A stretch of 64,000 bases of DNA from Pseudomonas alloputida. Lineage in GTDB: Bacteria; Pseudomonadota; Gammaproteobacteria; Pseudomonadales; Pseudomonadaceae. Below the pieces are notes generated by a model. It did not search any database. It worked only from the letters and a program-made list of their open reading frames with translations, and was not told where the DNA came from. The stretch spans positions 1,523,501-1,587,500 of the forward strand of contig NZ_CP128540.1 of assembly GCF_021283545.2 (NCBI RefSeq). Direction: 5' to 3'. Below, piece by piece: positions 50,217-58,818 of the stretch. Position 1 is the stretch's first letter. Each line of letters begins with the position of its first letter. The position numbers and the translations under genes are program-made.

Positions 50217-51524
50217 TCAGCGCAGCTTCTCAAGCATCTGGTAATACCACATCCCCGCCGCCAGCAGCGGGTTCCCCAGCAAGTCCCCCATCGGCACCCG
50301 CACATGCCTGCACTGGGCGAAGGTGTCGAACTTCTCCAGCGTCCCGGTCAACGCTTCGGCCATGATCTCGCCCATGATGTGGCTGGTGGCAATGCCATGC
50401 CCCGAGTAACCCTGGCAGTACCACACGTTGTCCGACAGCTTGCCCAGCTGCGGGATGCGGTTGACCACGATGCCCATGGCGCAGCTCCACTGGAACTCGA
50501 TCGGCACCCCCTTCAATGCCGGGAAGGTGCGTTCGATGCAGGGGCGCAATTCGCCTTCGATGTCCCGTGAATCCTTGCCTGAGTAGTTGGCGCCGCCGCC
50601 GAACAGCAGGCGCTTGTCGGCCGTCAGGCGGTAGTAGTCGAGGACGAAGCGGCAGTCGTACACCGCCAGGTCCTGCGGGTTGATCTGCTCGGCCAGCTCA
50701 CCCAGCGGCGCGGTGGTGACGATACCGCCCATGGCCGGGAAGATCTTGCCCTTGAGCTGGCGCTTTTCGAGCTTGTGATACACATCGCCGGCCAACATCA
50801 CCTGGCGTGCCTCCACCCGGCCATGCGCGGTAACCACCGCCGGGCGCGGGCCATGGACGATGTCCAGCACTTCGGAATTTTCGAATATCAGTGCACCCAG
50901 GCCATGTGCGGCACGGGCTTCGCCCAGGCACAGGTTGAGTGGGTGCAGGTGCAGGTTGCGCAGGTTCTTCAACGCACCCAGATAAAGCGGGCTTTGCAGA
51001 TGCTCGGCCACTGCAGCGCGATCGAGCAATTGCACCTGATCGCCCATGCCACGGCGCCGCGCTTCGGCCTCGAACGCACGCAGTTCGTTCATGTGCGAAG
51101 GCTTCATGGCTGCATGCAGGTGGCCACGCTTGAGGTCACAATCGATGCCATAGCGCGCCACGCGCTGCTCGATCACCTGGTGCCCGCGCCAGCGCAAGTG
51201 CCAGATGAAGTCGTCAACTTCGGCGCCCAGATGGTTGCGCATCTGCGAGCGCATGGCCTCGTCGCCCGACAGGCTGCCGGTGACCTGGCCGCCGTTGCGC
51301 CCGCTGGCGCCCCAGCCGATACGGTTGGTTTCGACGATGGCGACCTTCAGGCCGCGCTCGGCCAGTTCAACCGCCGTGGCCACGCCCGTAAAGCCACCGC
51401 CGATGATCGCCACATCCACCTGCACCGTGCCCTTGAGTTGCGGGTACGCAGTGTGGTCGTTGAGGGTGGCGCTGTAGTAGGACGGCGCGCGCTGCGCCGG
51501 GCCGTTGTTCAATGCTGCGTTCAT
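50217..51524 (-). CDS. FAD-dependent oxidoreductase (gamma-glutamylputrescine oxidase, PuuB-like)
   Basis: The 435-residue protein has a D-amino acid oxidase fold: FAD-binding VDVAIIGGGFTGVATAVELAERG (about 36-58), GWGASGRNGGQVTGS (about 72-86), and YCQGYSGHGIATSHIMGEIMAEALTG near the end. Best matches by features are PuuB-type oxidases that oxidise gamma-glutamylputrescine. It is 24 bp downstream of the puuA-like gene on the same strand, which supports that role. An oxidase for another amine is possible. The flavin site is intact. Confidence 0.8.
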   Translation of the reverse strand: MNAALNNGPAQRAPSYYSATLNDHTAYPQLKGTVQVDVAIIGGGFTGVATAVELAERGLKVAIVETNRIGWGASGRNGGQVTGSLSGDEAMRSQMRNHLGAEVDDFIWHLRWRGHQVIEQRVARYGIDCDLKRGHLHAAMKPSHMNELRAFEAEARRRGMGDQVQLLDRAAVAEHLQSPLYLGALKNLRNLHLHPLNLCLGEARAAHGLGALIFENSEVLDIVHGPRPAVVTAHGRVEARQVMLAGDVYHKLEKRQLKGKIFPAMGGIVTTAPLGELAEQINPQDLAVYDCRFVLDYYRLTADKRLLFGGGANYSGKDSRDIEGELRPCIERTFPALKGVPIEFQWSCAMGIVVNRIPQLGKLSDNVWYCQGYSGHGIATSHIMGEIMAEALTGTLEKFDTFAQCRHVRVPMGDLLGNPLLAAGMWYYQMLEKLR

Positions 51525-51548
51525 GGGTGTTCCTTGTTATTTAGGGGC

Positions 51549-52928
51549 TCAGGCCTGGTGCAGGTACCAGCGCCAGTCCTGTTCGCTGACTTCGGCCATG
51601 AACTGGCGGTACTCGGCGCGCTTGACCTTCAGGTACACGCCAAGGAAGTCTTCGCCCAATGCTTCACGGGCCCAATCGGAATGTTGCAGGGCGTCGAGTG
51701 CGGTCAGCCAGTCAGTGGGCAGGTGTTCGGTGGCCTGGGCATAGCCGTTGCCTTCAACGGGCGCGCCTGGGTCAAGCTGTTCGCGGATGCCCCAGTGGCT
51801 GGCAGCAAGGATCGCCGCTGCTGCCAGGTAAGGGTTGGCATCCGCGCCACAGATGCGGTGCTCCACATGGCGGCTGTTGGCAGGGCCTCCTGGCACACGC
51901 AGGCTCACGGTGCGGTTGTCCACGCCCCAGGTTGGCGCCAGGGGCGCATAGCTGTTGGCCTGGAAGCGGCGGAAGGAGTTGGCGTTGGGGCAGAACAGCA
52001 GCAGCGAGTCGCGCAGGTGGCGCAGCATGCCGGCCACGGCCTGGCGCAGCAGCGGGGTGCCGGCCTTGTCTTCGCTGGCGAACAGGTTGTTGCCGGCGCT
52101 GTCGGCCAGGCTCAGGTGCATGTGCATGCCGGTGCCGGCCAGTTGGGCGAATGGCTTGGCCATGAAGCAGGCCTGCATGCCGTGGGCATGGGCCACACCT
52201 TTTACCAAGCGCTTGTAGCGCACCGCCTGGTCCATCGCCTGCAGCGCATCGCCATGCTCCAGGGTGATTTCCACCTGGCCCGGGGCGTACTCGGAAATGG
52301 CCGTGCGCGCCGGGATGCCTTGGGCCTTGCAGGCAGCGTACAGGTCGGCGAGGAACGGTTCGATCTGCTCCAGTTCGCGCAGGCCATAGACCTGGGTGCT
52401 GCGGGGGCGGCCGCCATCGTTGTCCAGTGCCGGTTGTGGGCGGCCCTGGGCATCACGCTGCTGGTCGAGCAGGTAGAACTCCAGCTCGCAGGCCATCACC
52501 GGGTGATAACCATCGGCCTTCAACGCTTCGATGGTGCGCAGCAGCACATGGCGTGGGTCCGCGATGCTGGCCGGCAGACCCTCGCTGGGGTGCATGCTCA
52601 CCTGCACTGCGGCGGTGGGCACCCGGCGCCAGGGCAGGCGCACCAGGCTGCCGTCAAGCGGGTAGGCACGGCAGTCGATGTCGCCGACGTCCCACACCAG
52701 GCCGGAGTTTTCCACGTCGTCGCCGTTGAGGGTCAGGCCAAGGATGGTGCTGGGCAGTGGCCGGCCTGTCTGGTACACGGCCAGCAGTTCCTCGCGGTGC
52801 AACAGCTTGCCGCGTGGCACACCGTTGGCGTCGAGGATGAACAGTTCGAACAGCTCGATATCGGGGTTGTCGGCCAGAAAACGGGTAGCCTGCTCTACAG
52901 GGGCAAAGTGCATGATCAATTCGCTCAT
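51549..52928 (-). CDS. Glutamine synthetase family protein (gamma-glutamylpolyamine synthetase, PuuA-like)
   Basis: The 459-residue protein has the GS fold: beta-grasp start (ATRFLADNPDIELFELFILDANGVPRGKLLH), then catalytic domain with MACELEFYLL (metal glutamates), EYAPGQVEITLEHGDALQAMDQ, GTGMHMHLSLADSAGNNLF and NPYLAAAAILAA near the end. It lacks the adenylylation loop of GlnA and resembles PuuA/SpuI-type enzymes that ligate glutamate to putrescine or other amines. The start at 52928 is chosen; an internal ATG (MHFAPVEQ) is also plausible. Cotranscribed with the oxidase. Confidence 0.87.
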   Translation of the reverse strand: MSELIMHFAPVEQATRFLADNPDIELFELFILDANGVPRGKLLHREELLAVYQTGRPLPSTILGLTLNGDDVENSGLVWDVGDIDCRAYPLDGSLVRLPWRRVPTAAVQVSMHPSEGLPASIADPRHVLLRTIEALKADGYHPVMACELEFYLLDQQRDAQGRPQPALDNDGGRPRSTQVYGLRELEQIEPFLADLYAACKAQGIPARTAISEYAPGQVEITLEHGDALQAMDQAVRYKRLVKGVAHAHGMQACFMAKPFAQLAGTGMHMHLSLADSAGNNLFASEDKAGTPLLRQAVAGMLRHLRDSLLLFCPNANSFRRFQANSYAPLAPTWGVDNRTVSLRVPGGPANSRHVEHRICGADANPYLAAAAILAASHWGIREQLDPGAPVEGNGYAQATEHLPTDWLTALDALQHSDWAREALGEDFLGVYLKVKRAEYRQFMAEVSEQDWRWYLHQA

Positions 52929-52998
52929 AGACGCGCAGGGCCACCGCGCAAGCAGGCGGCCCGGTTGAGTCAAACGGCCAGACGCTGGCCGGGTTTGG

Positions 52999-53163
52999 TC
53001 ACAATGGCGTGAGCGAAGTGTCCGGTGGGCGCGCGTGACGGCAGTGCCACAAGGCCCAGAAGGCGAGGATGATGTGGACCAGCGGATTTTCCCCGGCACG
53101 GCTCCGGGCCTTCGGTAGCGAAGGGCGGGACGACGGTGGGGCGATGGGCTGGGCGGGAGTCAT
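52999..53163 (-). CDS. Possible small conserved protein, uncertain
   Basis: The 54-codon ATG frame (MTPAQPIAPPSSRPSLPKAR at the start) includes a hydrophobic GENPLVHIILAFWALWHCR segment that could be a single membrane or amphipathic helix. A longer in-frame ATG at 53214 exists. No ribosome site is strong, no family is recognised. It could instead be leader RNA of the puuA-like gene. Confidence 0.3.
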   Translation of the reverse strand: MTPAQPIAPPSSRPSLPKARSRAGENPLVHIILAFWALWHCRHARPPDTSLTPL

Positions 53164-53265
53164 GCCTTTGATACTCACATGCGGCGTAAGGTTGATTAAA
53201 GCAGTGAATGGCAACCTTTACATCGCACTTGGCTAAACATTCGTGTTGAAAGCACCACGGTCAAA

Positions 53266-53311
53266 GTGGAAGCGGCCTTGCGGCCCTATCGCGACACAAG
53301 GCCGCTTCCAC
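53266..53311. repeat. Hairpin repeat upstream of hrpA
   Basis: GTGGAAGCGGCCTTG (53266-53280) and CAAGGCCGCTTCCAC (53297-53311) are a perfect 15-bp stem with a 16-nt loop that includes TCGCGACA. The motif is shared in part with the repeat at 50055-50167. Confidence 0.85.
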
Positions 53312-53416
53312 AGGGAGCGTGCAGGCAGCAGAGAATCCGCAAATCTGCGACAATCGCCCGACTTTCCGAATGCCGATCATGAAAAAGCAGGCTCACCTGC
53401 ATCACTAAAAAGCCCC

Positions 53417-56400
53417 ATGACTGACCACGCCATCGACAAACTGCTGCAAAACCTCGACCACGCCATGATTGCCGACCGCCATTGCCTGCGCCGGCAACTG
53501 CACGAACTGCGCAAGCGCCCCGACGAGGCGAAGCTGGCGCAGTGGGTGGAGAAGGTCCAGGCCTCCTGCGCTCAGGTCACCGCGCGTCAGCAGAGCGTGC
53601 CGACCGTACGCTACGACGACAACCTGCCCATCGCCGCCAAGCGTGACGAAATCAAGAAGGCCCTGGCCGAAAACCAGGTATTGGTGATCGCCGGCGAAAC
53701 CGGCTCTGGCAAGACGACCCAGTTGCCGAAAATCTGCCTGGAGCTTGGCCGTGGCAGCCATGGGTTGATCGCCCATACCCAGCCACGCAGGATCGCAGCG
53801 CGTAGTGTGGCCGCGCGAGTCGCTGAAGAGCTGGGCACGCCCCTGGGCGCGCTGGTCGGCTACCAGGTGCGTTTCGAAGACCAGAGCGATTCCAATACCT
53901 TGGTCAAGCTGATGACCGACGGCATTCTCCTGGCCGAAACCCAGCATGACCGCTTCCTTGAACGCTATGACACGATCATCGTCGACGAAGCGCACGAGCG
54001 CAGCCTGAACATCGACTTCCTGCTCGGCTACCTGAAAACGTTGCTGCATCGCCGACCGGACCTGAAACTGATCATCACCTCGGCCACCATCGACCTGGAG
54101 CGCTTCTCCAGGCATTTCGACGGTGCGCCGATCATCGAGGTGTCTGGGCGCACCTTCCCGGTGGACACCTGGTACCGCCCGCTGACCAGCGAGCAGGACG
54201 AAGAGGGCAACCAGATCGAGGACGACCTCACCGTCGATCAGGCCATCCTTGCCACCCTCGACGAGCTGGCGCAGCACGAACGCAGCGAGGGCAAGGGCCC
54301 GGGCGATGTGCTGATCTTCCTGCCGGGCGAGCGGGAAATCCGTGATGCCGCCGAGATCCTGCGCAAGGCGCAACTGCGCCATACCGAGATTTTGCCGCTG
54401 TACGCGCGCCTGTCACCGGCCGAGCAGCAGCGTATCTTCCAACCGCACACCGGGCGCCGCGTGGTGCTGGCCACCAACGTCGCCGAAACCTCGCTGACCG
54501 TGCCTGGCATCCGCTATGTGATTGACACCGGTACTGCGCGCATCAGCCGCTACAGCTACCGCGCCAAGGTCCAGCGTCTGCCGATCGAGGCCGTGTCACA
54601 GGCCAGTGCCAACCAGCGTAAAGGCCGTTGCGGCCGGGTCGAGCCGGGCATTTGCGTGCGTCTCTACAGCGAAGAGGACTTCAACAGCTGGCCAGCGTTT
54701 ACCGACCCGGAGATTCTGCGCACCAACCTGGCGGCGGTGATCCTGCAGATGTTGCACCTGCGCCTGGGCGCAATCGATGCCTTCCCGTTCATCGAGCCGC
54801 CGGATGGCAAAGCCATCAGCGACGGCTTCAACCTGTTGCAGGAGCTTTCGGCGGTTAACCGCGAGAACCAGCTGACGCCAATTGGCCGCCAGTTGGCGCG
54901 CTTGCCGATCGACCCGCGTCTGGGCCGCATGCTGCTTGAAGGCGCGCGCCTGGGCAGCCTGCAGGAAGTGCTGATTGTCACCAGCGCGCTGTCGGTGCAG
55001 GACCCGCGTGAACGCCCCCCAGAACGCCAGCAGGCCGCCGATCAGGCGCACGCACAGTGGAAGGACGTGGACTCGGACTTCGCTGCGCTGGTCAACCTGT
55101 GGCGTGGCTTCGAGGAACAACGCCAGGCGCTGACCGCCAACCCGCTGCGCAACTGGTGTCGCAAGCAGTTCCTGAACTACTTGCGGCTGCGCGAGTGGCG
55201 CGATGCTCATCGTCAGTTGGCGCTGATTTGCCGTGACCTGCAGCTGACGGTGAACAAGGAACCGACCGATTACCAGAAGCTGCACAAGGCAATCCTCAGC
55301 GGGCTGCTCAGCCAGATTGGCCAGAAGACCGAAGAGGGCGACTACCAGGGCGCCCGTCAGCGGCGCTTCTGGGTGCATCCATCTTCGGGCCTGGGGCGCA
55401 AGCGCCCGCAGTGGGTCATGGCTGCCGAGCTGGTCGAAACCACCAAGCTGTATGCGCGCATGGTGGCCAAGATCGAGCCGGACTGGATCGAGCCGCTGGC
55501 CGGCCACCTGATCAAGAAGAACCATTTCGAGCCGCACTGGGAGAAGAAGCGCGGGCAGGTGGTGGCCTACGAGCAGATCACGCTCTACGGGCTGATCCTG
55601 GTCGGCCGTCGGCCGGTGCACTACGGCCCGATCGACCCGGCGACCTCGCGCGAGCTGTTTATCCGTGAAGGCCTGGTGGGTGGCGAAATCCAGTCGCGGG
55701 CCAAGTGCCTGGCGGCCAACAAACGCCTGCTTGGAGAGCTGGACGAGCTGGAAGCCAAGGCTCGCCGGCGTGACATCCTGGCTGACGAAGAAACGCTGTA
55801 CGCTTTCTATGAAGCGCGCCTGCCGGCGGAAATCCACCAGACGGCGACCTTTGATAGTTGGTACCGCATGGGCAGCCAAAAGGACGCCAACCTGCTGATC
55901 ATGCGCGAGGAGGACGTGCTGGCCCGCGAGGCCAGCGAAGTGACCGCCGCACAGTACCCCGACAGTATGCAGGTGGGCGATCTGCGCCTGCCGCTGAGCT
56001 ACCACTTCGAGCCCGGCCACCCCCGTGATGGTGTGACGGTGCGGGTGCCGGCACCGCTGTTGCCGAGCCTGCCGGGCGAGCGCCTGGAGTGGCTGGTGCC
56101 GGGCCTGCTGGAGGCCAAGTGCGTGGCGCTGGTGCGCAACCTGCCCAAGGCCCTGCGCAAGAACTTCGTCCCGGTGCCAGACTTCGTCAAGGCTTCGCTG
56201 GCGCGCATGACCTTCGGCCAAGGGGCGCTGCCACAGGCCCTGGGCCAGGAGCTGCTGCGCATGACCGGTGCACGTGTGTCGGACGAGGCCTGGGACGAGT
56301 CGGTCAACCAGGTCGAGGGCCACCTGCGCATGAACATCGAAGTGGTCGATGGCCAGGGCAAGTTCCTTGGCGAAGGCCGCGACCTGGCGGAACTGACCGC

Positions 56401-57322
56401 GCGCTTTGCTGCCGCCAGCCAGGCTGCCCTGGCCGTGCCGCGTGACGCCAAGGGTGAGCAGCCGGTGCAGGCCAAGGCCTTCAGCGAAGTGAAACAGACC
56501 GCCCAGCAGAAGATCGCCGGCCTGTCGATGACCGTGTACCCGGCACTGGTGGAAGACAACGGCACTGTGCGTGAAGGGCGTTTCTCGACCCAGGCCGAAG
56601 CGGAGTTTCAGCACCGCCGCGCCTTGCAACGGCTGTTGCTGCAGCAACTGGCCGAGCCGGCCAAGTTCCTGCGCGGCAAGCTGCCGGGGCTGACCGAGCT
56701 GGGCCTGCTGTACCGTGAAATGGGGCGGGTAGAAGCGCTGGTCGAAGACATTCTGCTGGCCAGCCTGGACAGTTGCATCCTTGAAGGCGAACAACCGTTG
56801 CCACGTGAAGGTGCGGCCTTGGCCGCGCTGGCTGAACGCAAGCGCGGCAGCTGGGCCGAGCATGCCGAGCGCCTGGCAAGGCAGACCCTGGAAGTGCTGA
56901 AGCTGTGGCATGGTCTGCAGAAACGCTTCAAGGGCAAGATCGACCTGAGCCAAGCGGTGGCACTGAACGACATCAAGCAGCAGCTAGGCAACCTGGTGTA
57001 CCCGGGCTTCGTACGCGAAACGCCTGGGGTGTGGTTCAAGGAGTTGCCGCGTTACCTCAAGGCGGTTGAATTGCGCCTCGAGAAACTCGGCTCGCAAGTA
57101 CAGAAGGACCGGGTGTGGAGCGGCGAATTGGCCAACCTGTGGGCGCAGTACAAGGCCCGTGCCGACAAGCATGCCCAGGAAGGCAAGCGCGATGAGCAAC
57201 TGACCGTGTACCGCTGGTGGCTGGAAGAATATCGAGTGTCGCTGTTTGCCCAGCAGTTGGGGACCAAGGTGCCGATTTCTGACAAGCGATTGAGCAAACA
57301 ATGGAGTCAGGTGGAAGGCTAA
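53417..57322 (+). CDS. hrpA: ATP-dependent RNA helicase HrpA
   Basis: The 1301-residue DEAH-box helicase has Walker A GETGSGKT (93-100), motif Ia TQPRRIAARSVAAR, DEAH (190-193), SAT (in TSATIDLERFS), LIFLPGEREIRDA, TNVAETSLTVPGIRYVIDTGTAR and QRKGRCGRVEPGICVRLYS. The helicase domain is followed by a helical and OB-type C-terminal half typical of full-length HrpA. E. coli HrpA is 1300 residues and acts on mRNA and stalled ribosomes. The start at ATG 53417 fits; a longer frame exists upstream. Confidence 0.96.
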   Translation: MTDHAIDKLLQNLDHAMIADRHCLRRQLHELRKRPDEAKLAQWVEKVQASCAQVTARQQSVPTVRYDDNLPIAAKRDEIKKALAENQVLVIAGETGSGKTTQLPKICLELGRGSHGLIAHTQPRRIAARSVAARVAEELGTPLGALVGYQVRFEDQSDSNTLVKLMTDGILLAETQHDRFLERYDTIIVDEAHERSLNIDFLLGYLKTLLHRRPDLKLIITSATIDLERFSRHFDGAPIIEVSGRTFPVDTWYRPLTSEQDEEGNQIEDDLTVDQAILATLDELAQHERSEGKGPGDVLIFLPGEREIRDAAEILRKAQLRHTEILPLYARLSPAEQQRIFQPHTGRRVVLATNVAETSLTVPGIRYVIDTGTARISRYSYRAKVQRLPIEAVSQASANQRKGRCGRVEPGICVRLYSEEDFNSWPAFTDPEILRTNLAAVILQMLHLRLGAIDAFPFIEPPDGKAISDGFNLLQELSAVNRENQLTPIGRQLARLPIDPRLGRMLLEGARLGSLQEVLIVTSALSVQDPRERPPERQQAADQAHAQWKDVDSDFAALVNLWRGFEEQRQALTANPLRNWCRKQFLNYLRLREWRDAHRQLALICRDLQLTVNKEPTDYQKLHKAILSGLLSQIGQKTEEGDYQGARQRRFWVHPSSGLGRKRPQWVMAAELVETTKLYARMVAKIEPDWIEPLAGHLIKKNHFEPHWEKKRGQVVAYEQITLYGLILVGRRPVHYGPIDPATSRELFIREGLVGGEIQSRAKCLAANKRLLGELDELEAKARRRDILADEETLYAFYEARLPAEIHQTATFDSWYRMGSQKDANLLIMREEDVLAREASEVTAAQYPDSMQVGDLRLPLSYHFEPGHPRDGVTVRVPAPLLPSLPGERLEWLVPGLLEAKCVALVRNLPKALRKNFVPVPDFVKASLARMTFGQGALPQALGQELLRMTGARVSDEAWDESVNQVEGHLRMNIEVVDGQGKFLGEGRDLAELTARFAAASQAALAVPRDAKGEQPVQAKAFSEVKQTAQQKIAGLSMTVYPALVEDNGTVREGRFSTQAEAEFQHRRALQRLLLQQLAEPAKFLRGKLPGLTELGLLYREMGRVEALVEDILLASLDSCILEGEQPLPREGAALAALAERKRGSWAEHAERLARQTLEVLKLWHGLQKRFKGKIDLSQAVALNDIKQQLGNLVYPGFVRETPGVWFKELPRYLKAVELRLEKLGSQVQKDRVWSGELANLWAQYKARADKHAQEGKRDEQLTVYRWWLEEYRVSLFAQQLGTKVPISDKRLSKQWSQVEG

Positions 57323-57496
57323 CCTCCATTATTTGTGGCAAACTTTGGGGCGTTTGGGGCCGCTTTGCGGCCCTTGGCGGATAAGCCCGCCGCGCGGGGG
57401 TAAACGTATGCCCCTGAATTGGCACTAAAGTGCCATTAACCTGTCATGTTTCCAGCCAGCGCCCTGTGGCGATGGCCTTTGACCAGAGGAACGACC
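57323..57496. other. Gap between hrpA and the KAS III gene
   Basis: A small hairpin GGGGCCGCTTTGCGGCCCTT (57357-57376) may end hrpA transcription. CGCCGCGCGGGGG follows. No gene is present; AGAGGA at 57485-57490 is the ribosome site for the GTG at 57497. Confidence 0.5.
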
Positions 57497-58618
57497 GTGC
57501 ATAACGTCGTGATCAGCGGCACCGGCCTGTACACCCCGGCCCAGAGCATTTCCAACGAAGAGCTGGTGGCTTCCTTCAATGCCTGGTCGCAGCAGTTCAA
57601 CCAGGACAACGCTGCCGCCATCGAGCGCGGTGAAGTCGAGGCGGCGCCGCTCTCCGACGCGGCGTTTATCGAAAAGGCCTCGGGCATCAAGAGCCGCTTT
57701 GTCATGGACAAGGCCGGTATCCTCGACCCGCAGCGCATGAAGCCGCGCCTGCCCGAGCGCAGCAACGATGAGCCGTCGGTGCTGTGTGAAATGGCCGTGG
57801 CCGCTGCCCGCCAGGCCCTGGAGCGCGCAGGCCGAACGGCGGCCGATGTCGACGGGGTGATCGTCGCCTGCTCCAACTTGCAGCGCCCTTACCCGGCGAT
57901 CGCCATCGAAGTGCAACAGGCACTGGGTGTCCAGGGCTTTGCCTTCGACATGAACGTGGCCTGCTCGTCGGCCACCTTCGGCATCCAGACCGCCGCCAAT
58001 AGCGTAGCGCTGGGCCAGGCGCGGGCGGTGCTGATGGTCAACCCCGAAGTGTGCACCGGCCACCTCAACTTCCGTGACCGCGACAGCCATTTCATTTTTG
58101 GCGATGCCGCCACCGCCGTGTTGCTGGAGCGTGCCGACCAGGCCACTTCGGCGCACCAGTTCGACATCGTCAGCAGCAAGCTCTGGACTGAGTTCTCCAA
58201 CAACATCCGCAACAACTTCGGCTTCCTCAACCGTGCGGCGGAAGAGGGCGAAGGCGCTGCGGACAAGCTGTTCATACAGGAAGGCCGCAAGGTGTTCCGC
58301 GAGGTGTGCCCGAAGGTGGCCGAGCTGATCGGTGAGCACCTGCAGGAGAACGGGTTGCAACCAGGCGACGTGAAGCGCTTCTGGCTGCACCAGGCCAACC
58401 TCAGCATGAACCAGCTGATCGTCAAGAAACTGTTGGGGCGTGAAGTGGCCGAGGAAGAGGCACCGGTGATTCTGGACCGTTACGCCAATACCAGCTCGGC
58501 GGGGTCGGTGATTGCCTTCCACCTGTACCAGGATGACCTGGCCAAAGGCTCGTTGGGCGTGTTGAGCTCGTTTGGTGCGGGGTATTCGATTGGTAGTGTG
58601 ATTCTGCGCAAGCGCTGA
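57497..58618 (+). CDS. Beta-ketoacyl-ACP synthase III-family protein (octanoyl-CoA-type)
   Basis: The 373-residue protein is KAS III-like, with catalytic C156 in NVACSSATFG, H298 in WLHQANLSMNQ and N331 in RYANTSSAGS. It is longer than FabH and most resembles P. aeruginosa PA3286, which condenses octanoyl-CoA from beta-oxidation with malonyl-ACP to feed fatty acid synthesis. Proximity to fadD2, fadD1 and phaJ1 supports a similar role. The GTG start at 57497 has AGAGGA upstream; the 17 residues before it are not needed. Substrate length is inferred. Confidence 0.88.
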   Translation: MHNVVISGTGLYTPAQSISNEELVASFNAWSQQFNQDNAAAIERGEVEAAPLSDAAFIEKASGIKSRFVMDKAGILDPQRMKPRLPERSNDEPSVLCEMAVAAARQALERAGRTAADVDGVIVACSNLQRPYPAIAIEVQQALGVQGFAFDMNVACSSATFGIQTAANSVALGQARAVLMVNPEVCTGHLNFRDRDSHFIFGDAATAVLLERADQATSAHQFDIVSSKLWTEFSNNIRNNFGFLNRAAEEGEGAADKLFIQEGRKVFREVCPKVAELIGEHLQENGLQPGDVKRFWLHQANLSMNQLIVKKLLGREVAEEEAPVILDRYANTSSAGSVIAFHLYQDDLAKGSLGVLSSFGAGYSIGSVILRKR

Positions 58619-58633
58619 TTCATCAGGCGCCTG

Positions 58634-58737
58634 TTACGGCCTCTTCGCGGGCTTGCCCGCTCCCACAGGTACAGCACAGTTCTCAAGGTCTGTGGTGATA
58701 CTGTGGGAGCGGGCAAGCCCGCGAAGGGGCCGGCGCA
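58634..58737. repeat. Inverted REP pair, GTGGGAGC variant
   Basis: GGCCTCTTCGCGGGCTTGCC (from 58637) and TGGGAGCGGGCAAGCCCGCG (from 58704) face each other over a spacer of about 33 bp. The head is GTGGGAGC, as at 10989. Confidence 0.9.
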
Positions 58738-58750
58738 TTTCACACAGACA

Positions 58751-58794
58751 AAAAGAAGCGGGAAACGCCGGATGGGGTCGGCGTTTCCCGCTTC
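58751..58794 (-). terminator. Rho-independent terminator of the porin gene
   Basis: On the minus strand GAAGCGGGAAACGCCG and CGGCGTTTCCCGCTTC form a perfect 16-bp stem with an 8-nt loop, followed by TTTTTGTC. It lies 25 bp after the porin stop codon. Confidence 0.93.
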
Positions 58795-58818
58795 AGGTGA
58801 AGCAGAGCAGGGTGTTGC

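Larger units (their letters stand above)
52929..53416. other. Region between puuA-like and hrpA genes
   Basis: An uncertain small frame (53 codons, minus strand, 52999-53163) is the only coding candidate. A hairpin repeat occupies 53266-53311. The remainder, including 53312-53416 before hrpA, holds no clear feature beyond the hrpA start region; no obvious promoter motif was identified. Confidence 0.5.

Noticed and set aside
50775..53012. A 745-codon plus-strand frame over puuB/puuA-like genes
   Set aside because: It spans two conserved genes on the opposite strand and their junction; sequence is low-complexity antisense.
54596..56953. A 785-codon minus-strand frame opposite hrpA
   Set aside because: Mirror frame of a conserved helicase; no domain, signal or start context.
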